This document shows, one piece after another, positions 1-7,346 of a DNA stretch of 64,000 nt; position 1 is the first letter of the stretch, and each line of letters begins with the position of its first letter. The stretch lies in contig JAEPMI010000004.1 in NCBI GenBank assembly GCA_017644045.1, positions 268,014 to 332,013 of the forward strand, given 5' to 3'. This stretch comes from Deltaproteobacteria bacterium. GTDB taxonomy: Bacteria; Myxococcota_A; Polyangia; Polyangiales; Houyiibacteriaceae. The notes under the pieces are model-generated. The model did not search any database, was not told the DNA's origin, and worked only from the letters and a program-made list of their open reading frames with translations. Position numbers and translations under genes: made by a program.

Positions 1-1
1 G

Positions 2-382
2 CAGGCCGCCATCACCCTGGAGGTCGACATCCCCGACGACCGAATCGAGGCGCCGGTCGATCGGGACCTCGTGCGTCGGGCGATCGACAACCTCCTCGAC
101 AACGCCATCCGGCACGCGCCGCCCAAGGGTCGGGTGGCGGTCGCGGTCGAGGGGACGGAGACCCACGTGGTGGTTCGGGTGGAGGACGACGGCCCGGGCA
201 TCCCGGCGTCGGCGCGAGCGATCCTCTTCGAGCCCGGCGGCCGCGAGCTGGCCAGCCGGAACTACGGCCTGGGCCTCACGTTCGTGCGCCTCGCCGCCCG
301 CGCGCACGGCGGAGAGATCGAGGTCCGCGATCCGGAGACCGGTTCCGGGACGATCTTCGTGCTCTCGCTACCGCGCGCCTAG
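2..382 (+). CDS. Sensor histidine kinase, C-terminal ATPase part (5' truncated by window edge)
   Basis: The frame is open from the first bases of the window to a TAG stop and gives 126 residues of a HATPase_c domain. The N box (NLLDNAIRHAP), the G1 box (DDGPGIP) and the G2 box (YGLGLTFV) appear in order, followed by the last beta strand. These motifs bind ATP for autophosphorylation of the upstream histidine, which lies outside the window. The gene ends 4 bp from the convergent TPR lipoprotein gene, so its partner regulator is probably further upstream. Family is certain; the signal sensed cannot be told. Confidence 0.9.
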   Translation, partial: QAAITLEVDIPDDRIEAPVDRDLVRRAIDNLLDNAIRHAPPKGRVAVAVEGTETHVVVRVEDDGPGIPASARAILFEPGGRELASRNYGLGLTFVRLAARAHGGEIEVRDPETGSGTIFVLSLPRA

Positions 383-385
383 CGC

Positions 386-1477
386 TCAGGGAGCCGGGTG
401 CCCTGCGATCTCCGCCGCCAGTGCCGCTCGACCGCTCGCCTCGGCCGCCTCCGCGAGTCCCTCACGTGCGCCCGAGCCCGGCTCGTCCACGTCCCTGGCG
501 CCAGCGAACGCGGCGGCCGCGGGTCCCGGCCCCTCGAGCTCGAGGAGCGCGCGACCGAGAGCCTCTTCGGAGGCCGGCTCCGCGTTCGAGCGACCGACGG
601 CCGCCATGTCGCGCGCCATCTCCGTGTGACCGATCGCGAGCAGGAGCCGGGCGGCCTCGCCGCGCCCGCCGAGCGCGTCGGGAGCCGTGGCGAGGACCAA
701 CGCCTCGGCCGCCTCGCGCTCGCCCAGCGCCAGCAGCGTTCGGGCTCGAAGCGCGGGCACGCCGGGCTCTCGGTCGAGCGCCGGGCCGGCGAGCAGCCGA
801 GACGCGAGCGCCGGCCGACCGGCTTCGAGCGCCGCCCGACCCGCTTGGACGAGCTCCCCGACGACCAGTGGGACCCGAGCGGCGAGTTTCTCCGCGGCGG
901 TCGCGGCCCGGCGCGCATCGCCCTGCTCGAGCGCCAGCGAGAGCTGAGCGCGCAGCACCGCCGGGTGGTCCTGCGGTCCCTCCGCGAGCTCCTCGAGGGC
1001 ACGTTGCGCAGCGCCGTCCCTCGCCAATCGCTCGGCGATTCGGAGGACCGGGGTCGGGGACGTCGGGTCCAGGCGGGCAGCGCGCACGAGCGCGTTCATC
1101 GCGCCGTCCGCGTCCTCTCGGGCGAGCCGGAGCTCCGCCGTCGCGAGCCAGAGCTCTTCGGTGTCCGGCTCGAGGGCCTCGGCCTCGGCCAGCGTTCGCT
1201 CGGCGGCGTCGAGCTGGCCGAGCCGGATCTCGGCTTCGGCCTGCCGAGAGGCGACGTAGGCATCGTCCTGGGCTCCTGCGCGCGCCAGCTCGTAGAGCTC
1301 GACCGCCTCCGCATCTCGCTCACCGGCTGCGAGCTCGGCGCGCACGAAGTGCTCGTAGGCGAACGGGGACACGAAGGTGCCGACCTCTCGCACTCCGTCG
1401 ATGGTGCGTGCGACCGGGTAGGTCTTCGGCGCGCACGCGCCGAGACAGAGCAACCCGGTCAGGAGCGCCGCCCTCAT
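386..1477 (-). CDS. TPR-repeat lipoprotein
   Basis: A 363-residue protein starting with a lipoprotein signal (MRAALLTGLLCLGAC, lipobox LGAC), so probably membrane-anchored in the envelope. The rest is alpha-helical and alanine/leucine/glutamate-rich, with repeated tetratricopeptide-like helix pairs (for example AERTLAEAEALEPDTEELWLA and ALVRAARLDPTSP). TPR arrays bind partner proteins. The start codon overlaps the stop of the upstream lipoprotein gene (ATGA), so it is the last gene of a three-gene operon with a PEGA protein. The longer open frame upstream is only a shadow. Specific partner unknown. Confidence 0.8.
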   Translation of the reverse strand: MRAALLTGLLCLGACAPKTYPVARTIDGVREVGTFVSPFAYEHFVRAELAAGERDAEAVELYELARAGAQDDAYVASRQAEAEIRLGQLDAAERTLAEAEALEPDTEELWLATAELRLAREDADGAMNALVRAARLDPTSPTPVLRIAERLARDGAAQRALEELAEGPQDHPAVLRAQLSLALEQGDARRAATAAEKLAARVPLVVGELVQAGRAALEAGRPALASRLLAGPALDREPGVPALRARTLLALGEREAAEALVLATAPDALGGRGEAARLLLAIGHTEMARDMAAVGRSNAEPASEEALGRALLELEGPGPAAAAFAGARDVDEPGSGAREGLAEAAEASGRAALAAEIAGHPAP

Positions 1478-2007
1478 GGGGTCGGCGTCTGACACTCCGT
1501 CTCGTAGCCGATGCGGCACGTCAGCGGGATGGTCAGCGTGGAGCCGGGCTCCGGAGGCCAGGGGAGACCACGCGACGCTTCGCCGATCGTCTCCTCGCCG
1601 AGCGCCCCGAACTGGACGAAGAAGATGCGGATGGTGGGGTCGCCGCTCAGGGGCAGCTCCTGGGTGCCATCCACGTACATCGGCACGTCGATGATCCAGG
1701 TGGTCTCCGTCATCTCCATGTTCCGCTCGATCCATCCCTGCTGCAGGGCGAGCACGTACTCGCCGGCAGGGGTGATTCGCACGGTCACGTCGCCGTCCTC
1801 GAAGACCGGATAGTTCACCGGATCGAAGCTGACGTTGTCCGCCGGGTCGATCACGACGTCGATCCGATCGACCGCGCCGGGAACGATCGCGACGCCCGCT
1901 CCGTCCATCCCGCTGGGGGCTCGAGCACGGACCATGAAGGTCTCGAAGGTCGAGCCATCGCCACAGGAGAGGAGCGCGAGCAGCAGCAACGGGAGGAGCC
2001 GACGCAT
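1474..2007 (-). CDS. Hypothetical lipoprotein
   Basis: A 177-residue protein with a clear lipobox (MRRLLPLLLLALLSC, acylated Cys15) followed by a beta-rich domain with no family I recognise. It contains a PAGEYVLALQQGW segment that resembles a small beta-sandwich. It sits between the PEGA protein and the TPR lipoprotein with ATGA overlaps on both sides, which means translational coupling and probably a shared envelope function. The start was chosen for the signal peptide and the overlap. Confidence 0.75.
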   Translation of the reverse strand: MRRLLPLLLLALLSCGDGSTFETFMVRARAPSGMDGAGVAIVPGAVDRIDVVIDPADNVSFDPVNYPVFEDGDVTVRITPAGEYVLALQQGWIERNMEMTETTWIIDVPMYVDGTQELPLSGDPTIRIFFVQFGALGEETIGEASRGLPWPPEPGSTLTIPLTCRIGYETECQTPTP

Positions 2008-2924
2008 CACATGCTCCCCATCGGAATGGTCGGCACCGGGAAGCCCTCTTGCTCGGCGTCGCCGCCACCCGCCGCGAGGGCGATGGCGGTGATCAGGACC
2101 GTGAGCACCACGGCGCCACCACCGACGGCAGCCCAAATCCACCACTGTTGGTACCACTCGCCCTCGCCCCCGCCATAGCCCTCCGACTCCTGGGAGTCCC
2201 GCTCGGCGAGCTGCGCGGCCTGGTCCGCAGTGGGGTCGAGAAAGGCGTCGACCCGGAGGCCTTCGGCGGGCACCTCGATCGAACGAGAGTAGGTCTCCCA
2301 CCCGGCCCCGCGAATGGCCAGAGTGTGGGTCCCGACCGTCAGCTCGACCGGCGCGATGGGCGTCTGACCAACGGACTCGCCGTCGATGACCACCTCGGCG
2401 CGGTCCGCGTTGACGGCGATCAGCACTCGCGCGGTCGCCGGTGCGGCGGGCGGGGGCGCCGGGAGGGCGCTGGTGATGGGCGCGACGATCGCCCCGAGCA
2501 CGGCCTGAGCCGACGCGGGACTCGTGAGCGTCGCCGCCGGGAGCTGGATCGCGGCGGGCTCCGCGAGCGGCTGGCCGGCAACCGACGAGGGTTCGAGCCG
2601 GAGCTCGAGCACACCGTTCGGCGTGGGGCGAGCCATGTGCACCAGGATGACGGCGTAGCCCCCGGTGTTGGCGAGCAGCGGCGCGCGGCAGGCGAGGTCG
2701 GCGCACTCGGCGAGCGCGGCCACCATGGCCTGATCACCCGCGATCTGGAAGCGAGTGGAGGGGGACGCGGTGCTCAACGCCCCCGTGACCGCCTGCAGGA
2801 TGGGCTGGCCCACCTCGGCGTCGACGTTCGCGCCCGGAACGGGCACGACGGCGACGTGAGGCGCTTGTGCCTCGACAGCCCCTGCGGTCAGGAGCAGCGC
2901 GAGGGCGGCGTACAGGAGCCGCAT
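2007..2924 (-). CDS. PEGA-domain protein with signal peptide and C-terminal membrane anchor
   Basis: 305 residues. An N-terminal signal peptide (MRLLYAALALLLTAGAVEAQA) is followed by about 150 residues of unassigned mixed sequence. A PEGA-like domain (about 175-240; core VVIDGESVGQTP, then GTHTLAIRGAGW) comes next. A glycine/valine-rich transmembrane helix starts at WWIWAAVGGG (about 261-287), with a short tail. PEGA domains are surface-associated beta domains common in myxobacteria. I chose the start at 2924 rather than the longer frame because the signal peptide begins there. First gene of a three-gene operon with two lipoproteins. Confidence 0.75.
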   Translation of the reverse strand: MRLLYAALALLLTAGAVEAQAPHVAVVPVPGANVDAEVGQPILQAVTGALSTASPSTRFQIAGDQAMVAALAECADLACRAPLLANTGGYAVILVHMARPTPNGVLELRLEPSSVAGQPLAEPAAIQLPAATLTSPASAQAVLGAIVAPITSALPAPPPAAPATARVLIAVNADRAEVVIDGESVGQTPIAPVELTVGTHTLAIRGAGWETYSRSIEVPAEGLRVDAFLDPTADQAAQLAERDSQESEGYGGGEGEWYQQWWIWAAVGGGAVVLTVLITAIALAAGGGDAEQEGFPVPTIPMGSM

Positions 2925-3093
2925 GGGAGCGCATCTCGACACACATCGCCAGTCGAGTCGTGGACTCGGTGCGTCAGGCGTAGCGTCCGCGAACCGAGGA
3001 AATGCCGAAGCATTTTCGAGCGTGAGGGGATGGCTGCGCATGGCGTGCTGAGGCCGCGAAGCGGCGGCGAGGGGTGTCGAGATGCGCTCCGGA

Positions 3094-3702
3094 TCAGTAC
3101 TCGCCGAAGAGGTCCTGGATGCGGACGTCGAGGGCGGTGGCGATCTTGAAGAGCGAGCTGATCGACGCGCTCGACTCGGCGCGCTCGATCTGGCTGAGGA
3201 GCGAGACCGAGAGGCCAGTGCGGCGAGCCATCTGCTTGAGGGTCAGGCCGCGGTCCTTGCGGAGGCCCCGAATGGTCTCGCCGATGACGCGGTGCAGGTT
3301 CTCTTCCGGCGTGCGGAGGAGTCCCTTCTTTCGCATCACCCGGTCGACGACCTCCCGGAATTCATCCGGGTTGAAGGGCTTCTTCAGGTAGTCCACCGCG
3401 TCGAGCTTCATCGACTGAACGGCGGTCTCCAGGCTGGGATGGGCGGTGAAGATGACGACGGCGACGTCGGAGTCGACCTTCCGGATTTTCTCCAGGGTCT
3501 CCACCCCGTCCATTCCGGGCATCATCAGATCGAGGACCACCAGATGGTAGCCATCTTTCTTCACGGCATCTGGAGCTTCAGTGGGGTCCTGCAGGGTGCG
3601 GACCTCGAAACCATCCTTCTCGAGGAAGGTCTCCATGAACTCGCAGATGGCCTCGTCGTCATCGACGACCAGCACCTTCACTGGCGGGAGCGGTTTGGCC
3701 AT
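3094..3702 (-). CDS. Response regulator with XRE-type (Cro/C1) helix-turn-helix output domain
   Basis: 202 residues. The receiver domain (about 8-125) has the acidic pair DDD at 14-16, phosphoacceptor Asp58 in VVLDLMMPGMDG, the Thr in IFTAH and the Lys in YLKKPF. After a linker, residues about 140-198 form a helix-turn-helix of the Cro/C1 class (IRGLRKDRGLTLKQMARRTG, then SLLSQIERAESSAS). The XRE output is uncommon for response regulators, where OmpR, NarL and NtrC types prevail. A good ribosome site (GGAGGA) supports the start at 3702. No kinase gene is adjacent on this strand, so its partner is unknown. Confidence 0.88.
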   Translation of the reverse strand: MAKPLPPVKVLVVDDDEAICEFMETFLEKDGFEVRTLQDPTEAPDAVKKDGYHLVVLDLMMPGMDGVETLEKIRKVDSDVAVVIFTAHPSLETAVQSMKLDAVDYLKKPFNPDEFREVVDRVMRKKGLLRTPEENLHRVIGETIRGLRKDRGLTLKQMARRTGLSVSLLSQIERAESSASISSLFKIATALDVRIQDLFGEY

Positions 3703-3754
3703 GGGTTCCTCCGGGTGGGATGGTCCCACTTCCAGACGTCCGCCGAAAGAGGGA

Positions 3755-3831
<77 letters not shown>

Positions 3832-4323
3832 ATCCTTGGTTGCAAGGAGGCGCGTTCTTAGTCGGCGGTCCCAGACCTGTCAACCACGAGTCGCGTCGAA
3901 ATTCGCATCGCGGGTCCCAGGAGGTGCACCCCCTCGCGAGGGAGGCCGCCCCCCGAGCCGTCGATCGACCGAGCTCTCCCTTGCTCCACAGTGGTCGCGT
4001 CGCTCGTCACCGCGAGCCTGGCCTCCAGGTCCGCCCCGCTCTTCCGAGCTCGAGGCCCCTTCCGAGGCGGTGGGGCGATTTTTTTTGCCCAACGATTCCG
4101 GTGCCCACGGCCCCGCGAAGGACCGAACGGCTCGTCGGTCGGGGTCCCGTGACGCGGTGCGTGACCGAATTCTCGGCCCCATGAGTCACGCTCACCGTCG
4201 ATTCGTTAGGAAATGTGGCATCACGGCCACCCAATCGACTGTGGCACATCCGCATACCAAAATGCATCGCGGGTGAGATCTTTGTTGACGCGCCGCGTAA
4301 GTCCCTTCAGTCTGAGTTCCGTG
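3832..4323. other. Long intergenic region upstream of the ilv leader
   Basis: About 490 bp without a convincing protein gene. It holds an intrinsic terminator facing rightward (4055-4086) and, just before the leader ORF, a possible -35 hexamer TTGACG at 4285-4290 with no convincing -10. Short open frames here show no ribosome site or recognisable product. I looked for the conserved T-box sequence and did not see it. Confidence 0.5.
4055..4086 (+). terminator. Intrinsic terminator with no known upstream gene
   Basis: Stem GCCCC (4055-4059) pairs with GGGGC (4072-4076), and an inner CCG/CGG stem closes a small loop. Eight consecutive T follow (4079-4086). It points rightward, but the nearest upstream features (tRNA-Pro, response regulator) are on the minus strand. 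It therefore ends either an unannotated transcript from 3832-4050 or leakage antisense to those genes. Confidence 0.7.
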
Positions 4324-4461
4324 ATGAGGCTCACGCACCGAAACGAGACCCGCGCTCTGGCGAAGCCAGCGGCGATCGAGTCCGTCGACCTCGAGCTCAT
4401 CGTAGGCCTGCTCCTCCTCCTCGTCCTACTCATTGGACGCGCGGGGACGGGCGCGCTCTAG
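4324..4461 (+). CDS. Leu/Ile/Val-rich leader peptide of the ilv-leu operon
   Basis: A 45-codon ORF whose second half reads VDLELIVGLLLLLVLLIG. Fourteen of these 18 residues are branched-chain amino acids, including nine Leu. It ends 23 bp before a GC-rich hairpin that precedes ilvB. This is the classic layout of a transcription-attenuation leader: scarcity of charged Leu/Ile/Val tRNA stalls the ribosome on the run and changes RNA folding so that the terminator does not form. The in-frame GTG at 4321 is an alternative start; the ribosome site is weak. The assignment rests on codon content and position; the antiterminator fold was not computed. Confidence 0.8.
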   Translation: MRLTHRNETRALAKPAAIESVDLELIVGLLLLLVLLIGRAGTGAL

Positions 4462-4484
4462 CCGACAGCAGAGCAGACGCTTCG

Positions 4485-4517
4485 AGCCCCGCCCACCGAC
4501 ACGGTGGCGGGGCTTTC
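4485..4517 (+). terminator. Attenuator hairpin upstream of ilvB
   Basis: The left arm AGCCCCGCCCACCG (4485-4498) pairs with the right arm CGGTGGCGGGGCT (4502-4514) with one bulged C and a three-base loop. TTTCT follows. It lies 24 nt after the leader-peptide stop and before the biosynthetic genes. The U tract is short, as is often seen in high-GC genomes. Confidence 0.75.
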
Positions 4518-4574
4518 TCGCACCTGCCCTGCGCTCCGAACCGAAACGCTCCGAACCGAACCGAAGGCAAACCC

Positions 4575-4715
4575 ATGAAGAAGACCGAAGAGACCCGCCC
4601 CACCCCGAACAACACCGCCGACCGCACCGCGCCGCCGCTGCCCAACTGCCACGAGGTCCTGCGCCGCTGTCGCGAGGAGCGCCTGGGTCACCGCTTCGCC
4701 GAGAAGATGTTCTGA
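4575..4715 (+). CDS. Small protein, 46 residues, between attenuator and ilvB
   Basis: The ORF begins MKKTEETRPTPNN and ends CHEVLRRCREERLGHRFAEKMF-stop. Nearly every codon ends in G or C, the same bias as the neighbouring real genes, which argues for translation. The N-terminal half is polar and probably disordered; the C-terminal half can form a basic amphipathic helix with two Cys. It lies after the attenuator, so it would be co-regulated with ilvB 48 bp downstream. No family is recognised. Confidence 0.55.
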   Translation: MKKTEETRPTPNNTADRTAPPLPNCHEVLRRCREERLGHRFAEKMF

Positions 4716-4763
4716 GCGAGCGCAGATCCCGCACCCCCAGTCGTCCGCCCGCAGCCGAGCTCG

Positions 4764-6590
4764 ATGACCCAGACCACGACCACCGCTTCCCCTGCTTCTC
4801 CCGCCAAGAAGGAGCCCCACCCGGCGCTCCACGCATCCGGCACGACCCTCACGGGCGCCGAGATTCTCTGGGAGGTCCTCGTACGCGAGGGGGTGGACAC
4901 CGTCTTCGGTTACCCCGGCGGAGCGATCATGCCCGCATACGACGCGATGGCTCGCTACCCGATCCATCACGTCCTGACCCGGCACGAGCAGGGCGCGTCC
5001 CACATGGCCGATGGGTACGCGCGCGCCTCCGGTGGCGTCGGCGTCTGCATCGCCACCTCCGGCCCCGGCGCGACCAACCTGGTGACCGGCATCGCCACCG
5101 CGATGCTCGACTCCATCCCGATGGTCTGCATCACCGGCCAGGTCCCCTCGCCGTTCATCGGCACCGACGCCTTTCAGGAGACCGACATCCAGGGCGTCAC
5201 CATCCCGATCACCAAGCACAACTACCTGGTGACGGACCCGAAGGACCTCGCGCGAGTCCTGAAGGAAGCGTTCTACGTCGCGCGCTCCGGCCGCCCCGGC
5301 CCCGTCGTGGTCGACGTGACCAAGGACGCCCAGCAGAAGTCCGCCACCTTCGAGTGGAACGACGAGCCGGTGAAGCTCCGCGGCTACCGCCCCGAGCACA
5401 CCCCGCTGAGCAGTGAGCTCGAGAAGGCTCGCGAGCTCATCGACGCCGCCGAGCGCCCGGTCATCCTGGCGGGCCACGGCATCATCAAGGGACAGGCAAC
5501 CGGCCTGCTCCTCGAGTTCGTCCGCAAGACCGACATCCCCGTCGCGCAGACGCTCCTCGGACTCGGCGGCTTCCCCGCGAGCCACGAGCGGGCGCTGGGC
5601 ATGATGGGCATGCACGGCGAGGCGTGGGTGAACCAGGCCATCCAGGACGCCGACCTGCTGATCGCGCTGGGCATGCGCTTCGACGACCGGGTGACCGGCA
5701 AGCTCGAGAGCTACGCGCCCAAGGCCAAGAAGATCCACGTCGAGCTCGACCCCGCGGAGATCGACAAGAACGTGAAGGCGGACGTCCCCATCGTCGGCGA
5801 CGTGCGTGAGGTGCTCGGCTCGTTGCTCCCCGCGGTGAAGGAGCGCAAACGCTCCGCGTGGGTGACGCACATCGACGGGCTCCGGAGCGAGTCTGCCGAA
5901 CGGGACATCCAAACCCATAGCGGCGAGGCCCACCTCTACGCGGCCCACGTGATCGGTGACCTCTACCGGCTCACCGAGGGCAAGGCGACGGTCGTGACCG
6001 ACGTCGGCCAGCACCAGATGTGGGAGGCGCAGTACTACAAGCACGAGCGACCGCGCTCGCTGCTGACCAGCGGCGGCCTCGGCACGATGGGCTTCGCCCT
6101 CCCCGCCGCCATCGGCGCGCGCTTCGCGCGACCGAACGACGAGACCTGGGTCATCGCCGGCGACGGTGGCTTCCAGATGACCGCGTGCGAGCTGAGCGTC
6201 TGCGCGCAGGAGAACCTGAACCTCAACATCGCCATCGTGAACAACGGCTTCCTCGGCATGGTCCGCCAGTGGCAGGAGCTCTTCTACGAGAAGCGCTACG
6301 TGGCGACGCCGATCGGTGCCCCGGACTTCGTGCTGCTCGCACAGGCCCACGGCCTCGAGGGCATTCGGGTGACCAAGCGCTCCGAGGTGGAGGCCGCCGT
6401 GCAGCACGCGCGGAGCGTGAGCCACACGGTACTGATCGACTTCCGGGTCGAGCCCGAAGAGGTCGTCTACCCGATGGTGCCGAGCGGCAAGCGGCTCGAC
6501 GAGATGATCCGTCGCCCACGCCTCAGCCCCGCCACCGACCCCCACGATTCCGTCGCGCCTCCCGCGATGACCAAGACCGACAAGGACTGA
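4764..6590 (+). CDS. ilvB: Acetolactate synthase, large (catalytic) subunit
   Basis: 608 residues, full length for the family. It condenses two pyruvates to acetolactate, or pyruvate with 2-oxobutyrate to acetohydroxybutyrate, in the first common step of valine, leucine and isoleucine synthesis. Visible: the N-terminal PYR domain with FGYPGGAIMP and the catalytic Glu75 in LTRHEQGASHMADGYARASG, the FAD-binding middle domain, and the C-terminal ThDP site GDGGFQMTACEL...NLNIAIVNN. The first 25 residues form a low-complexity Thr/Ser/Pro extension. It is followed by the small subunit gene; expression is probably set by the upstream attenuator. Confidence 0.97.
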   Translation: MTQTTTTASPASPAKKEPHPALHASGTTLTGAEILWEVLVREGVDTVFGYPGGAIMPAYDAMARYPIHHVLTRHEQGASHMADGYARASGGVGVCIATSGPGATNLVTGIATAMLDSIPMVCITGQVPSPFIGTDAFQETDIQGVTIPITKHNYLVTDPKDLARVLKEAFYVARSGRPGPVVVDVTKDAQQKSATFEWNDEPVKLRGYRPEHTPLSSELEKARELIDAAERPVILAGHGIIKGQATGLLLEFVRKTDIPVAQTLLGLGGFPASHERALGMMGMHGEAWVNQAIQDADLLIALGMRFDDRVTGKLESYAPKAKKIHVELDPAEIDKNVKADVPIVGDVREVLGSLLPAVKERKRSAWVTHIDGLRSESAERDIQTHSGEAHLYAAHVIGDLYRLTEGKATVVTDVGQHQMWEAQYYKHERPRSLLTSGGLGTMGFALPAAIGARFARPNDETWVIAGDGGFQMTACELSVCAQENLNLNIAIVNNGFLGMVRQWQELFYEKRYVATPIGAPDFVLLAQAHGLEGIRVTKRSEVEAAVQHARSVSHTVLIDFRVEPEEVVYPMVPSGKRLDEMIRRPRLSPATDPHDSVAPPAMTKTDKD

Positions 6591-6598
6591 CCGAGACA

Positions 6599-6712
6599 AT
6601 GACCGAGACCAAGCAACGTTGTTGTCAGGGGTTGGCACCCAACCCCTCTCTCGTCGGCAAAGCCTCCTCGATTCACCCGAACTCCCCCGCCCAAGGCAGA
6701 AGCGAACAATGA
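6599..6712 (+). CDS. Short coupled ORF (37 residues) with a duplicated ilvN start
   Basis: Begins MTETKQR, the same seven residues that start ilvN 110 bp later. It then reads through the hairpin repeat and stops with a TGA that overlaps the ilvN ATG (ATGA). The seven codons differ from those of ilvN at four positions, all synonymous. It looks like an ilvN start separated from its gene by insertion of the repeat. It may act as a translational relay to ilvN, or it may simply be a remnant. Confidence 0.5.
   Translation: MTETKQRCCQGLAPNPSLVGKASSIHPNSPAQGRSEQ
6627..6691 (+). repeat. 65-bp hairpin repeat, copy 1
   Basis: Begins with a 9-bp perfect stem (AGGGGTTGG, loop CAC, CCAACCCCT) followed by about 44 bp of conserved sequence. 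It matches 13681-13745 at 58 of 65 positions by eye. Two of the seven differences lie in the stem and compensate each other (T-A here, C-G there). It lies between ilvB and ilvN. Confidence 0.85.
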
Positions 6713-7257
6713 CTGAGACGAAGCAGCGACGGACCTTTGTGGTCCACGTGGAAGACGAGCCCGGAGTGCTGAACCGCGTGGCGAGCCTCTTTCGTCGGCG
6801 GGCGTACAACATCGACTCGCTCAACGTCGCTCGCACCCACGAGAAGGGTGTGTCGCGGATGACCATCGTGTGCATGGCCGGCGCCTCGGAGGCCCGCCGC
6901 ATCGAGGCCAACCTCTACAAGCTCGTGGACGTCCTCCGCGTGGACGAGGTGACCGACACCGCGACCGTCGAGCACGTGCTCTGCCTCGTGAAGGTCGGCG
7001 TCGACGAAGCGCGCCGCCCGGAGGTCCTGCAGATCCTGGATGTCTTCGGCGCGCGAACGCTCGACCTGAGCCCCTGCTCGCTGGTCACCGAGCTCACCGG
7101 CGCGGTCGACGTCATCGACCGCTTCCTCGCGGTGCTCGCGCCCTTCGGCATTCTCGAGGTCGCGCAGACCGGCGCCGTGGCGATGAGCCGCGACGCCGAA
7201 CGACCGCAGCTCCGCGCTGCCGAGCCCTGCAAGGGCTCCAGCGCTCACGCAGCGTAG
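6709..7257 (+). CDS. ilvN: Acetolactate synthase, small (regulatory) subunit
   Basis: 182 residues. It stabilises and feedback-regulates IlvB, usually by valine binding. The N-terminal ACT domain is clear (RTFVVHVEDEPGVLNRVASL, then RAYNIDSLNV), followed by the C-terminal domain typical of IlvH/IlvN (ELTGAVDVIDRFLAVLAPFG). The start at 6709 was chosen because MTETKQRRTFVV leads straight into the ACT domain and overlaps the stop of the preceding short ORF. The longer upstream frame passes through the repeat and is not used. Confidence 0.95.
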   Translation: MTETKQRRTFVVHVEDEPGVLNRVASLFRRRAYNIDSLNVARTHEKGVSRMTIVCMAGASEARRIEANLYKLVDVLRVDEVTDTATVEHVLCLVKVGVDEARRPEVLQILDVFGARTLDLSPCSLVTELTGAVDVIDRFLAVLAPFGILEVAQTGAVAMSRDAERPQLRAAEPCKGSSAHAA

Positions 7258-7284
7258 AACCGACAACCCTGAACGCACTTCGCG

Positions 7285-7304
7285 CCCCGAGCTCGCTCTC
7301 GGGG
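7285..7304 (+). other. Hairpin between ilvN and ilvC
   Basis: Stem CCCCGAG (7285-7291) with CTCGGGG (7298-7304) and a 6-base loop, in the 89-bp gap. No T tract follows, so it is more likely an mRNA processing or stability structure than a terminator. Confidence 0.4.
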
Positions 7305-7346
7305 TGACGGCCGACCTTTCACCCGAGACCGAGAACGAGAATCGAC

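Noticed and set aside
3880-4182. Small ORFs on both strands in the gap before the ilv leader
   Set aside because: No ribosome sites, no codon bias consistent with one frame, and a terminator runs through the region.
3832-4560. T-box riboswitch upstream of ilvB
   Set aside because: The conserved T-box sequence and specifier-loop features were not seen; the leader-peptide model fits better.
6627-6691. Insertion sequence
   Set aside because: Only 65 bp with no transposase or terminal inverted repeats of IS type; kept as a small repeat.
4458-6911. Minus-strand open frame of 817 codons opposite ilvB/ilvN
   Set aside because: It mirrors the GC-rich third positions of ilvB, has low-complexity His/Val/Leu-rich sequence and no domain. 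Typical shadow in high-GC DNA.
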